Positions 39,684-49,586 of a DNA stretch of 64,000 nt are shown piece by piece (positions within the stretch are counted from its first letter, which is position 1; each line of letters begins with the position of its first letter). Location of the stretch: contig DURH01000059.1 in NCBI GenBank assembly GCA_012837385.1, positions 18,851-82,850 on the forward strand. The letters run 5' to 3'. Below the pieces are notes generated by a model, which saw only the letters and a program-made list of their open reading frames with translations, had not been told where the DNA came from and did not search any database. The stretch is from Bacillota bacterium (GTDB lineage: Bacteria; Bacillota; Limnochordia; Darwinibacteriales; Darwinibacteriaceae). The position numbers and the translations under genes were made by a program.

Positions 39684-40793
39684 TCAGTCTTCAATGCAGC
39701 TCAAGAAGAAGTTGTTGATCTGCTCCATAAGCTCTTGGTTAACCTGGTGCACTAAAGCCTTATCGATTTGGGCGAAGAACTCCCGCTTGATTTCATAGGG
39801 AATCCCATCATCATACTGCTGGGCGAGGGCTCGCAGTTCCGCATTCAGCCCGTTCACGTAAGCATTAGACTCCCTGGAGTGGAGGATGTTGTTATGGTTG
39901 TTGCGGTTCTCTTCATCCAAGGCTAGGAACTGAACCTTAGGGTTAGTGATCTTGTCCCGGCGGCTGATAATGGAGCTGCCCTGGTACTCAACTGTGGTAT
40001 CTCCTGTGCCATGGATGATCAAGGCGGGAACTGCCGTCTTGTTCAAAGCATCGACAGCTGTTAGAGCAGCCGTTCTGCCGTACAGCACCCGTTCGTACAG
40101 CCAGAGGAAGGGGCGCTGAGAGTACATTATGGGCCCCAGCATTTTGCTGCCCTGCTCTAGGATCATCTCTATGGATGAGTTGGGGGCAGCGATGGAAACG
40201 ATGCCCGCCACCGGGTGATCATAATGCAGGATGTTGGCGGCGGCATAGCCTCCCCAGCTGTGGCCGAAGATAAGCACCGGCAAATCGTTGATATCAGGGC
40301 GGGTGGAAGTATACTGCAGGGCAGCATCCAGATCCACCAAGGACTGAGGGAATCCCCTGGAGCTTTTCCCTTCGCTGTCATAGGAGCCAGTGGCATCATA
40401 GGCAAAGACGCTCCAGCCTTGGTCTAGGAAGTACATGATCTGAGGCAGGTAGCTGTCGGCACCTCCGCCCATCCCATGCGCGACCACCACCAGTCCGGGG
40501 CTGAGGGGGTTGTGATATAGATAGCCTTGGAGGCGGTTGTTCCCTGAGTAGAAGGTCACCAGCTCCTGGGGATACAGACCTGCAACATCGCTGTACCTCA
40601 GTTCAGTACTGATGGCGGGGTCGGGCCGCTCGAAGCGCCCAAACTGCTCATCATAGATGATCTTCATTCCGACCATGGACAGAACTGCAAACAGCACTAA
40701 AAGCGTCAGTACCGTATAGGACAGGATCTTGGCGATCCTTTTCCCTCTTGATGTTCTCCTCTTCATCTTCACCAGCTTCAGCTCCCGTTTCAA
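39684..40793 (-). CDS. Alpha/beta hydrolase, membrane-anchored
   Basis: N-terminal TM segment; GLVVVAHGMGGGADSYL; nucleophile elbow IFGHSWGGYAAAN. Confidence 0.85.
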   Translation of the reverse strand: MKRELKLVKMKRRTSRGKRIAKILSYTVLTLLVLFAVLSMVGMKIIYDEQFGRFERPDPAISTELRYSDVAGLYPQELVTFYSGNNRLQGYLYHNPLSPGLVVVAHGMGGGADSYLPQIMYFLDQGWSVFAYDATGSYDSEGKSSRGFPQSLVDLDAALQYTSTRPDINDLPVLIFGHSWGGYAAANILHYDHPVAGIVSIAAPNSSIEMILEQGSKMLGPIMYSQRPFLWLYERVLYGRTAALTAVDALNKTAVPALIIHGTGDTTVEYQGSSIISRRDKITNPKVQFLALDEENRNNHNNILHSRESNAYVNGLNAELRALAQQYDDGIPYEIKREFFAQIDKALVHQVNQELMEQINNFFLSCIED

Positions 40794-40946
40794 GTTAGTG
40801 ATTTATTTCTCCATCCCAGTACATTCACTGTGTTCCATGACTGCTCCTGCGATATTTTGGGAAAATTTCTGTCAATTGATGGTTGGAACAACGGTCCTTT
40901 TGGAGGCACTCAGCTCAGTTTAGGTCCATAGCGACACCATAGCAAA

Positions 40947-40973
40947 GGGCTGCAGGCAGAACACCTGCAGCCC
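40947..40973 (-). terminator. Intrinsic terminator
   Basis: GGGCTGCAGG..CCTGCAGCCC inverted repeat, T-run on minus strand. Confidence 0.7.
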
Positions 40974-40996
40974 CATTTCTTGATTTGGCTTGTGGC

Positions 40997-41986
40997 CTAT
41001 TTCTTCAGAGCATCATCAAAGGCTATAGCCGATGGTTCGAAGTCCACGCTGCGCACAAAGGCCAGGGCCTCCCGTGCGCCGAACTCCCGATCCATTCCGC
41101 TGTCTTCCCATTCCACCGAAAGGGGCCCGCTATAGCCAATGGCGTTCAGCTCACGGATGATGTCTTCGAAGTTTACATCGCCGTGGCCCAGGGAGCGGAA
41201 ATTCCAGCCCCGCCTGGTGTCGCCGAAGGTAATGTGCGAGCCGAGTATGCCAGCCCTGCCGTCCAGGGTGACTGCTGCATCCTTCATATGCACATGGTAG
41301 ATGCGGTCGGCAAACTCACGGATAAACAGATGGGGCTCCATACCCTGCCAGATCAGGTGGCTGGGGTCGAAGTTGATGCCCAGGGTTTTGCGGAGGTTGA
41401 AGTGCTTGAGCAGCTTCTCCGTTGTGTAGAAGTCAAAGGCAATCTCCGTGGGGTGGACTTCCAGGGCAAAGAGCACATCGTTCTTGTCGAACTCGTCGAA
41501 AATGGGTGTCCACAGCTCCACAATGCGGTTAAAGCCTTCTTCAATCATTGCTTCAGTTGTGGGCGGGAAGGAGTACCAGTAGGCCCAAATAGGTGAGCCA
41601 GTGAAGCCAGTCACCACTTTGCAGCCCATATTCTTAGCTGCTTTGGCCACATACTTCATCTCTTGAATGGCCCACTCCCGGATCTTATCTGGCTGCCCTT
41701 TCACATGGTCAGGGGCAAAGGTGTCCAGCCTGGGATCCCAATTGTCGCCCACGCACTGTCCAGGCAGATGCGCGCCTAAGGCCCAGCATTTTAGGCCGTA
41801 TTTCTCCAGGGTTTTCAGGCGGTCTTCCACATAAGCTGGATCTTCAGCCGCCCGTTTCGGATCCAAATGGTCTCCCCAGCAGGCGATTTCCAGCCCGTCA
41901 TAGCCAATCTCGCTCATCATCTGGCAGACCTGCTCGAAGGTGAGGTCAGCCCATTGGCCTGTAAAGATAGTAACTGGTCTAGTCAT
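40997..41986 (-). CDS. Sugar phosphate isomerase/epimerase (xylose isomerase-like TIM barrel)
   Basis: FEQVCQMMSEIGYDGLEIACWGDHLDP...LGINFDPSHLIWQGMEPHLFIREFADRIYHVHMKDA. Confidence 0.92.
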   Translation of the reverse strand: MTRPVTIFTGQWADLTFEQVCQMMSEIGYDGLEIACWGDHLDPKRAAEDPAYVEDRLKTLEKYGLKCWALGAHLPGQCVGDNWDPRLDTFAPDHVKGQPDKIREWAIQEMKYVAKAAKNMGCKVVTGFTGSPIWAYWYSFPPTTEAMIEEGFNRIVELWTPIFDEFDKNDVLFALEVHPTEIAFDFYTTEKLLKHFNLRKTLGINFDPSHLIWQGMEPHLFIREFADRIYHVHMKDAAVTLDGRAGILGSHITFGDTRRGWNFRSLGHGDVNFEDIIRELNAIGYSGPLSVEWEDSGMDREFGAREALAFVRSVDFEPSAIAFDDALKK

Positions 41987-42000
41987 TCCGCTCATCTCCT

Positions 42001-43179
42001 TTAGTCAAATTTAACCCAGACGGATCCCTTCTTGGAGCTCTCCACACATCTGTGGATGAATTTCACTCCTTGCAGTCCCGCCTTGACATCGGGGAAGTCC
42101 AAATCTTCTTCTGTCAGTTCCAGCCCCTGCTGCAGTTTGAGGATGGCACTTGTGAACTTGAGATAAGTATTGGCAAAACTCTCATAGAGGCCTTCGGGAT
42201 GGCCAGAAGGAATCCGAGACATCTGAGCAGCTTCGGGGTAGAAATATCCGTTGCCCCTGGAGAGCAGCTGCGGTGGTTCCCCTGCCTTAACTACCTTGAG
42301 ATAGTTGGATGCCTCTTGATACCACTCAATTGTACCCTTGGTTCCAAAGATGCGGACTGCCAAAGCATTATCGTACCCAATGGCTACTTGGGAGCACCAG
42401 TAGTTGCCAACCGCGCCATTCTTGTACTTCAGTAGGATATGGGCATTGGTGTCCAGGGGCCGTCCTTCTCCGCCGAAGTTGTCCAAACGGGCGCAGATCT
42501 CGTCGATCTCCAGGCCCGTAATATAAGAGATAGTGTTTTCGATATGGCTGCCGATATCACCCACACAGTTGGAGATACCAGCCTGCTTGGGATCGGTACG
42601 CCAGGCTGCCTGCTTGTTTCCTTCCTTCTCCAGTTCCGTGGCCAGCCAGCCTTGGGGATACTCGGCCATGATCACTTGAATCTCACCAATATCGCCATTC
42701 TTCACCATCATCTGTGCCTGCTTTACAGTTGGACATTGGGAATAGGCGTAGGTTACGCAGAAAAGCAGCCCCTTCTCTTCAGCGATCCGAACCAGTTCTT
42801 CAGCTTCTTCCACTTCAAAGGTGAGTGGCTTGTCGCAAGCGACGTGGATTCCTTGAAGGAGGAAGGCTTTGGCTGCAGCGTAGTGGGCGTAGTTGGGAGT
42901 GGCGATAATCACGAAATCAATGCCGTCTTCCCTGGCGCCCTCTTTCTCCGCCATTTCGTCAAAATCACGATACAGGCGTTCAGGGTCCAGACCCAGTTTT
43001 TCACCTGTGGCCAGCGTACGCTCGTACTTAGACGAAAAACACCCCGCGACTAGCTCTGCTTGGCCGTCGAAGAGCGCCGCCTTCCGGTGCACATCGGCGA
43101 TAAATGAGCCCGACGCACCGCCAACCATTCCGAAACGGAGCACACCACTTCTCGCTTTACCTTCTTTTCCTTCGATCAT
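42001..43179 (-). CDS. Gfo/Idh/MocA family oxidoreductase (paralog A)
   Basis: RFGMVGGASGSFIADVHRKAALFDGQAELVAGCFSSKYERTLATGEKLGLDPERLYRDFDEM; CDKPLTFEVEEAEELVRIA. Confidence 0.93.
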   Translation of the reverse strand: MIEGKEGKARSGVLRFGMVGGASGSFIADVHRKAALFDGQAELVAGCFSSKYERTLATGEKLGLDPERLYRDFDEMAEKEGAREDGIDFVIIATPNYAHYAAAKAFLLQGIHVACDKPLTFEVEEAEELVRIAEEKGLLFCVTYAYSQCPTVKQAQMMVKNGDIGEIQVIMAEYPQGWLATELEKEGNKQAAWRTDPKQAGISNCVGDIGSHIENTISYITGLEIDEICARLDNFGGEGRPLDTNAHILLKYKNGAVGNYWCSQVAIGYDNALAVRIFGTKGTIEWYQEASNYLKVVKAGEPPQLLSRGNGYFYPEAAQMSRIPSGHPEGLYESFANTYLKFTSAILKLQQGLELTEEDLDFPDVKAGLQGVKFIHRCVESSKKGSVWVKFD

Positions 43180-43375
43180 AACTGCACCTCCGTACCGATA
43201 ATATGTCGTATCATTATTAGTCAAATCGTACAGAAAACCCTTCTAAGTGATGATTTATTGTTGAACAAACCAGCGCAAATGGGTAAAAAGTAAACGAAAG
43301 GAGGAAAAAGCGGTTTTTACTCGAACAATGAATGTAAAATGTTGATATAAATGATATTTAGGATGGGATGCCGCA

Positions 43376-44905
43376 ATGACAGAGCTTGCACTGCAGACCA
43401 AGAAGATCTGCAAATCGTACGGTACGGTACCCGTGCTTTTCGATGTGGACTTTGATCTGAGGAAGGGCGAAATCCATGCCTTGATCGGGGAAAATGGCGC
43501 AGGCAAGTCCACTCTCGTCAAGATCCTGGCTGGCTATCATCAGCAGACCTCTGGCCAGTTGTTGAGAAAGGGCCAACCTGTCACCTATCAGAGCATTGGG
43601 GCCGCGGAAGCGGACGGGATTGTCATGATCCACCAGGAGTTCAACTTGGCCAATGATCTGACAGTGGAGGAGAACATCTTCCTCGGTAAAGAAGTGCTCA
43701 AAGGCCGGCTGCTGGATAAGGCAGCGATGCGGGAGCGCAGCGCCGACATTTTGCAGAAGCTGGGCACCAAGATCAATCCCCGCACGAGAGTGAAGGATCT
43801 CAGTGTATCAGATAAACAGATGGTGGAGATCGCCAAGGCCCTGGCTTTCAACTCAGAAGTGCTGATTATGGACGAACCCACCGCGGTGCTCACCTCTGGC
43901 GAGGTAGAGGTGCTGTTTAGGATTATCAGAGGCCTGCGGGATCACGGCGTTTCCATTGTGTACATCTCCCACAAGCTGGACGAAATCAAGGAGATCGCAG
44001 ACCGGGTAACGGTGCTCCGTGATGGCTATTGGATTGCCACGGAGAACGTGAGCGATGTATCCGAAGACGATATGGCCCGCCTGATGGTGGGACGTGAACT
44101 GAGCGCGCTCTTCCCGCCCAAAGACGGACCGCCCAAGGCGAGAGCGCCAGTCTTAGAAGTGAGAAATGTTTCCTGCCCGAAATATGTGAGCGGTGCCAGC
44201 TTTACCCTCCATGAAGGAGAGGTGCTGGGCTTTGCCGGCTTGATTGGCGCTGGCCGCACCGAGTTGATGGAATGCGTTGTGGGTTTGAGGCGCCGCACCG
44301 CGGGAAGTGTAGTGTACCGCGGCAAGCCCCTCTCGGCACGTTCCTATGCTGAAACTATCCAAAACAATATTGTGTACCTCAGTGAAGACCGCAAAGGGAA
44401 AGGGCTCTTTACCTCCATGCGCCTGGCCCCGAATGTCACCATTTTATCCCTGAAAGATCACCTCACCAAGTTAGGCCTCCTCGACTCCAAACGGGAAGAT
44501 GCAACTTTAGATCAGACAATCGAAGAGTTCGAAGTGCGTGCGCCATCATCCCGGGCACTGCTGAGCCAGTTAAGCGGAGGCAACCAGCAGAAAATTGCCT
44601 TAGGGAAGATGATGCAGGTGGAACCGGACATCGTCATCCTTGATGAGCCGACGCGGGGAATTGACGTAGGCACCAAGCAGCAGGTCTACTACTTCGTTCG
44701 CCAGCTGGTAGAACAGGGGAAATCCTGCATCCTCATTTCCTCGGAACTAGGGGAAATCATCGGCCTCAGTGATCGAGTGATTGTGATGCGCAGCGGGGTA
44801 ATCATGGGTGAGCTGACTGGTGATGACATTAATGAAGAGGAAATCATGTTATATGCTACCGGATTAAAAGGAGGAGTCGTGGATGAACCAGCTTACCACA
44901 ACTAG
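43376..44905 (+). CDS. Ribose-type sugar ABC transporter ATP-binding protein
   Basis: Two NBDs: IGENGAGKSTLVKILAGYHQQTSGQLLRKG; LSGGNQQKIALGKMMQVEPDIVILDEPTRGIDVGTKQQVY. Confidence 0.94.
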   Translation: MTELALQTKKICKSYGTVPVLFDVDFDLRKGEIHALIGENGAGKSTLVKILAGYHQQTSGQLLRKGQPVTYQSIGAAEADGIVMIHQEFNLANDLTVEENIFLGKEVLKGRLLDKAAMRERSADILQKLGTKINPRTRVKDLSVSDKQMVEIAKALAFNSEVLIMDEPTAVLTSGEVEVLFRIIRGLRDHGVSIVYISHKLDEIKEIADRVTVLRDGYWIATENVSDVSEDDMARLMVGRELSALFPPKDGPPKARAPVLEVRNVSCPKYVSGASFTLHEGEVLGFAGLIGAGRTELMECVVGLRRRTAGSVVYRGKPLSARSYAETIQNNIVYLSEDRKGKGLFTSMRLAPNVTILSLKDHLTKLGLLDSKREDATLDQTIEEFEVRAPSSRALLSQLSGGNQQKIALGKMMQVEPDIVILDEPTRGIDVGTKQQVYYFVRQLVEQGKSCILISSELGEIIGLSDRVIVMRSGVIMGELTGDDINEEEIMLYATGLKGGVVDEPAYHN

Positions 44906-45890
44906 GCAGGCCAAGCTTAAGGAGCTGAGGAGCCGGATGTCCTGGCAGGATGTGGGCCCCTTTGCGGCAGTGATCGCACTGATGATTTTGGGGACCACCA
45001 TCAATCCCACCTTCCTGTCCGCTGCCAACCTAACCAATGTGTTTACCCGCAGTGCTTTTACAGGGATTATCGCCATTGGGGCCACGTTCATTATCGGTAC
45101 AGGCAGTATTGACCTGTCCGTAGGATCCATGGCAGCCTTTAACTCGGGTATGATGATCATCTTCATGAACTACCTGGTCAAAACCTGGGGTGCAAGTTGG
45201 GCAGTTATCCTGGCCGCCATGGGCCTGTCCATGGTGCTGGGGGCAGTGGGAGGACTGATCAATGGCTTTGTCATCACCAAGGGCCGCATTGAGTCCTTCA
45301 TTGTTACTCTCGGAACCATGGGGATTTTCCGGTCGCTGGTTACTTACTTGGCAGATGGCGGAACTCTGTCCCTGAACCTGTCCATGCGGGGATTGTATCG
45401 TCCCGTCTACTACGGTACCCTTTGGGGGATTCCCATCCCGCTCATCGCCTTTTTTGTGGTGGCGGTGGCGGGAGCCGTTCTGCTCTACAAAACCAGGTTC
45501 GGCCGCTATGTGCTGGCCATTGGTTCCAATTATGATGTGGCGCACTACTCCGCCATTAACGTGAATAGGATCCGCACCCTCACCTATATCCTCCAGGGAA
45601 TCTGTGTTGCCATAGCTACCATCATCTATGTTCCCCGCTTAGGTTCGGCCAGCAGTACCACTGGTTTAGGGTGGGAGCTGGAAGCCATTGCTGCGGTCAT
45701 TATCGGCGGCACAGCCATGAAAGGCGGATCGGCGAAGATTTGGGGAACGGTGGCTGGTGCTGTCATCTTTTCCATCATCGGCAACATTCTCAATCTGTCT
45801 GATGCCATCAGCCAGTACTTGAATGGAGCAGTACAGGGGTTAATCATCATTGGCGCTGTGCTGTTGCAGCGAACCAGTAAAGACCAATAA
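44883..45890 (+). CDS. Ribose-type sugar ABC transporter permease
   Basis: FLSAANLTNVFTRSAFTGIIAIGATFIIGTGSIDLSVGSMAAFNSGMMIIF. Confidence 0.93.
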   Translation: MNQLTTTRQAKLKELRSRMSWQDVGPFAAVIALMILGTTINPTFLSAANLTNVFTRSAFTGIIAIGATFIIGTGSIDLSVGSMAAFNSGMMIIFMNYLVKTWGASWAVILAAMGLSMVLGAVGGLINGFVITKGRIESFIVTLGTMGIFRSLVTYLADGGTLSLNLSMRGLYRPVYYGTLWGIPIPLIAFFVVAVAGAVLLYKTRFGRYVLAIGSNYDVAHYSAINVNRIRTLTYILQGICVAIATIIYVPRLGSASSTTGLGWELEAIAAVIIGGTAMKGGSAKIWGTVAGAVIFSIIGNILNLSDAISQYLNGAVQGLIIIGAVLLQRTSKDQ

Positions 45891-45966
45891 CCTTCAGAAA
45901 GGGGGGCTGGAGCAAGTCGTAATTGTCTCGCCAAAACTATAGCATCACTTGAAAGGAGCGAACACA

Positions 45967-46920
45967 TTGAGAAGAACAATTGTTGTTTTGACTGTGTTGA
46001 CTCTCTTCACTCTTCTTATTGCGCCCGCAGCTTTGGCGCAGGATAAAGTGGTGATCGGGGTATCTATCCCAGCGGCAACCCACGGCTGGACCGGCGGTAT
46101 CAACTACTGGGCTAGAGTAACCCAAGAACGGCTGAAGAACACCTATCCTAACCTGGAGATCATTCTTGTTACTGCTGGCAGCGCTGCTGAACAGGCTAAT
46201 ACCCTGGAAGACCTCTACGCTATCCACAACATCGATGCTCTGGTCATCCTGCCCTTCGAGTCGGATCCCCTCACAGATCCGGTGGAAATGCTGAAAATGC
46301 AGGGTGTGTTTATCACCGTTGTGGACCGCGGCTTGACCAAGGAAGGTATCGCGGATATCTATGTAGCAGGTGACAACCACGCCATGGGACGTGTGTCTGG
46401 CGAATACATGGTGGAAGCTCTGGGCGGCAAGGGAGATATCGTAGTGCTGCGCGGTATTCCAACCGTGATTGACAACTACAGGTTCGATTCCTTTATGGAA
46501 GTGATCGAGGGAACGGAGATCAATGTCCTCGACTGGCAGTACGCCAACTGGAACCGTGACGATGGATTCCAGGTGATGCAGGACTTCTTGGCCCGCTTCC
46601 CCAAGATCGACGCAGTTTGGGCCCAAGACGATGACGTGGCCCTGGGTGTAATTGAGGCTGTAAAACAGGCCGGCAGGGAAGATGAGCTCTTCATCGTGGG
46701 CGGCGCTGGCATGAAGGAAATGATCAAGAGGGTAATGGACGGCGACCGTCTCATTCCAGTAGACGTTCTCTATCCGCCTGCAATGATCGCCACCGGCATG
46801 GAAGTAACCGCTCTGCGCTTTGTGTCCAATGCTTCGGTTCTGGGCGAGTACATTCTCGACGCAACTCTGGTAACCCCAGAGAATGCTCACCTCTACTACT
46901 TCCCAGATTCGCCGTTCTAA
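45967..46920 (+). CDS. Ribose-type sugar ABC transporter substrate-binding protein
   Basis: Signal peptide; DKVVIGVSIPAATHGWTGGINYWARVTQERLKNTYPNLEIILVTAGSAAEQANTLEDL; TTG start after AAAGGAG. Confidence 0.9.
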   Translation: MRRTIVVLTVLTLFTLLIAPAALAQDKVVIGVSIPAATHGWTGGINYWARVTQERLKNTYPNLEIILVTAGSAAEQANTLEDLYAIHNIDALVILPFESDPLTDPVEMLKMQGVFITVVDRGLTKEGIADIYVAGDNHAMGRVSGEYMVEALGGKGDIVVLRGIPTVIDNYRFDSFMEVIEGTEINVLDWQYANWNRDDGFQVMQDFLARFPKIDAVWAQDDDVALGVIEAVKQAGREDELFIVGGAGMKEMIKRVMDGDRLIPVDVLYPPAMIATGMEVTALRFVSNASVLGEYILDATLVTPENAHLYYFPDSPF

Positions 46921-46944
46921 GAGCGGTCTCTCAAAAGCATAAAG

Positions 46945-46979
46945 CAACCCGGCAGCCTCAAAGCGCCGGGTTGTTTTCT
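46945..46979 (+). terminator. Intrinsic terminator
   Basis: CAACCCGGC..GCCGGGTTG TTTTCTT. Confidence 0.8.
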
Positions 46980-48130
46980 TAGTCGAATTTCACCCACACA
47001 GAGCCCTGCTTGGAACTTTCTACACATCTGTGGATGAACTTCACTCCCTGCAGCCCCGCCTTGACATCGGGGAAGTCCAGATCCTCTGGGGTCAGTTCTC
47101 GGCCCTCTTTGAGTTTGAGCAGGGCACTGTTGAACTTGCGGTAGGTATTGGCAAACATCTCATAGTAACCTTCTGAGTGGCCAGCAGCCAAACGGGTCAT
47201 CTGGGCAGCTTCTGGATAGAAGTAGGGGTTGCCTCGCCGCATGGTTTGGGTGGGCTCGTCCACTTTAGCCACCTGCAGGTAATTGGGATCCTCTTGGCAC
47301 CAGGCCAGGCTGCCTTTGGTTCCATAGATGCGCACTGTGAGGGGATTGTCGTGCCCCACCGCGACCTGCGAGCACCAGTAGTTGCCCACGGCGCCGTTCT
47401 TGTACTTCACCAAAACGTGGGCGTTAGTATCCAAGGGCCGGTTGTCCCCGCCGAAGTTGTCCAAGCGGGCACAGAGCTCCTCGATCTCCAGACCGGTGAT
47501 GTAGGACACAGTGTGTTCAACATGGGTGCCGATATCGCCCACGCAGTTGGAAATGCCGGCATGCTTGGGGTTCATCCGCCACGGCGCTTCGTCAGTCCCC
47601 TCATGTTCCACTGGCCCCACCAGCCAGCCCATGGGGTATTCTGCCACAACAACTTTGATGTCTCCGATGTCACCGTTTTTCACCATGAGCTGTGCCTGTT
47701 TCACTGCAGGGCACTGCGAATAGCAATAGGTTACGCAGAACAGCAGGCCTTTCTTGGCAGCGAGCTCGGCCAGCTCTTCCGCTTCCTCAACAGTGACAGT
47801 CATGGGCTTGTCGCACACCACATGAATCCCCTGCTCCAGGAAGGCTTTGGCTGCCGCATAGTGGGCGGAATTGGGGCTGGCAATAATCACATAGTCAATG
47901 CCATCTTCCCTGGCGGCTTCCTTTTCCGCCATTTCATTGTGATCCCGGTACAAGCGCTCTGGATCGAGCTCCAGCTCTTCACCAGTAGCCAGGGTCCGTT
48001 CGTAGCTGCGGGAAAAACAGCCTGCCACCAGCACCGCCTGCCGATCAAATTCCGCTCCTTTGCGGTGTACATCGCCGATAAAGGACCCTGAGGCCCCGCC
48101 AACCATTCCGTAACGAAGCTTACCTCTCAT
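46979..48130 (-). CDS. Gfo/Idh/MocA family oxidoreductase (paralog B)
   Basis: RYGMVGGASGSFIGDVHRKGAEFDRQAVLVAGCFSRSYERTLATGEELELDPERLYRDHNEMAEKEAAREDGIDYVIIASPN; highly similar to 42001-43179. Confidence 0.93.
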   Translation of the reverse strand: MRGKLRYGMVGGASGSFIGDVHRKGAEFDRQAVLVAGCFSRSYERTLATGEELELDPERLYRDHNEMAEKEAAREDGIDYVIIASPNSAHYAAAKAFLEQGIHVVCDKPMTVTVEEAEELAELAAKKGLLFCVTYCYSQCPAVKQAQLMVKNGDIGDIKVVVAEYPMGWLVGPVEHEGTDEAPWRMNPKHAGISNCVGDIGTHVEHTVSYITGLEIEELCARLDNFGGDNRPLDTNAHVLVKYKNGAVGNYWCSQVAVGHDNPLTVRIYGTKGSLAWCQEDPNYLQVAKVDEPTQTMRRGNPYFYPEAAQMTRLAAGHSEGYYEMFANTYRKFNSALLKLKEGRELTPEDLDFPDVKAGLQGVKFIHRCVESSKQGSVWVKFD

Positions 48131-48296
48131 TTGGCACCTCCGTAATCAAAATCTTTCCAAACTGTATTAGGCAGTCCGCCCCCAGAACCCTGCTTCGCTA
48201 ATTGCTAGCCCGAACATCTGGCGAAAATCCCCACCGGAAGAAGACTCAGTTTTTAGAGGAATACTGGCGTCAGAAGGAGAACCAAATCAGGAATAC

Positions 48297-49586
48297 ATGT
48301 TGGAAAGGGAGTCTATTTTGGAAACGTTAGCCATCGTACTATTTGCCATTACCTACATCATGCTTCTGCTCTTGCCTCGCTACAGGCCGCATATCGCGCT
48401 TACCTCGGCAGCTGCATTCATAGTAGTAGGTATCGTTCCCCTCAACCTGGTGTTCGGATTTATTGACTGGAACGTCATTCTGATGATTGCGGGAACCATG
48501 GGTATTGTATCCCTGTTTATCGAGTCGCGAATGCCCGCCCTCTTGGCCGATCTGATCCTAGAGAAGACGCCAAGCATCCGCTGGGCCATCGTGGCTTTAT
48601 CTTTGTTCTCCGGCCTGATCTCTGCTTTTGTGGATAACGTGGCCACTGTTTTGATTGTGGCTCCGGTAGCCATGAGTATTGCCAAAAAACAGGGGATTTC
48701 GCCTGTAACCAGTGTAATTGCTGTTGCCATCGCTTCTAACCTCCAGGGCGCGGCAACCCTGGTGGGCGATGCCACTTCCATCCTCTTAGGTGGACATGCC
48801 AATTTGGATTTCTTAGATTTCTTCTGGCTCCAGGGCCGGCCTGGTATGTTCTGGGTGGTGCAGGCTGGTGCCGTAGCAGCCACCGTCATCCTTTATTGGG
48901 TGCTGCGCTCCACCAAGGGCGATGTTCAGCCCCAGGAGCGCACTAAGGTAGAAGATCGCTTCCCCGGCTATCTTTTGGTTTTCATGGTGGTGCTCCTGAT
49001 CCTGGCCTCCTTTATACCTGAGAAGCCTGCCATTACCAATGGCTTGATCTGCACCGCTCTCTTCGTGGTGGGCTTAGTTCGGGATTTGGCCCGGGGCGGT
49101 GGTGTGAACAAGACCTGGAAGACCATCCTTGATATTGACTTCTTTACACTGCTCCTGCTCATGGGCCTCTTTGTGGTAGTAGGCGGTCTGACCCAAGCTG
49201 GGGTAATCGAAAGATTCGCTGCCTTTATCGCCAGGACAGGACAGGGTAATGTGTTTGTGATTTACACCATGATCGTCTGGATGTCGGTAATAATCTCTGG
49301 TTTTGTGGACAACATTCCTTATGTGGCCACCATGCTGCCTGTGGTGGGTGGAGTTGCTTCTATCCTCGGCATCGAGCCCAACCTGCTTTACTTCGGACTG
49401 TTGTGCGGAGCCACTTTAGGCGGAAATCTCACTCCCATTGGAGCTTCAGCCAATATCACCGGCATTGGGCTGTTGCGGAAGGAAGGGTACGAGGTCAGCG
49501 CTGGCCAGTTTATGCGCCTAGGCATCCCCTTCACTTTAGCTGCTGTAATTACAGGATACCTGCTGGTGTGGTTCCTCTGGAGTTGA
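48297..49586 (+). CDS. SLC13/ArsB-like anion permease
   Basis: ITYIMLLLLPRYRPHIALTSAAAFIVVGIVPLNLVFGFIDWNVILMIAGTMGIVSLFIES...FVDNVATVLIVAPVAMSIAK. Confidence 0.88.
   Translation: MLERESILETLAIVLFAITYIMLLLLPRYRPHIALTSAAAFIVVGIVPLNLVFGFIDWNVILMIAGTMGIVSLFIESRMPALLADLILEKTPSIRWAIVALSLFSGLISAFVDNVATVLIVAPVAMSIAKKQGISPVTSVIAVAIASNLQGAATLVGDATSILLGGHANLDFLDFFWLQGRPGMFWVVQAGAVAATVILYWVLRSTKGDVQPQERTKVEDRFPGYLLVFMVVLLILASFIPEKPAITNGLICTALFVVGLVRDLARGGGVNKTWKTILDIDFFTLLLLMGLFVVVGGLTQAGVIERFAAFIARTGQGNVFVIYTMIVWMSVIISGFVDNIPYVATMLPVVGGVASILGIEPNLLYFGLLCGATLGGNLTPIGASANITGIGLLRKEGYEVSAGQFMRLGIPFTLAAVITGYLLVWFLWS

Noticed and set aside
43191-43222. AT-rich dyad ATAAT..ATTAT between divergent sugar genes as an operator
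   Set aside because: Repeat too short and imperfect to distinguish from AT-rich background.
45937-46947. 336-aa minus-strand ORF
   Set aside because: Antisense shadow of the ribose-type SBP gene.
47177-48091. 304-aa plus-strand ORF
   Set aside because: Antisense shadow of Gfo/Idh/MocA paralog B; the similar antisense frame at 42439-43053 simply reflects the paralogy.
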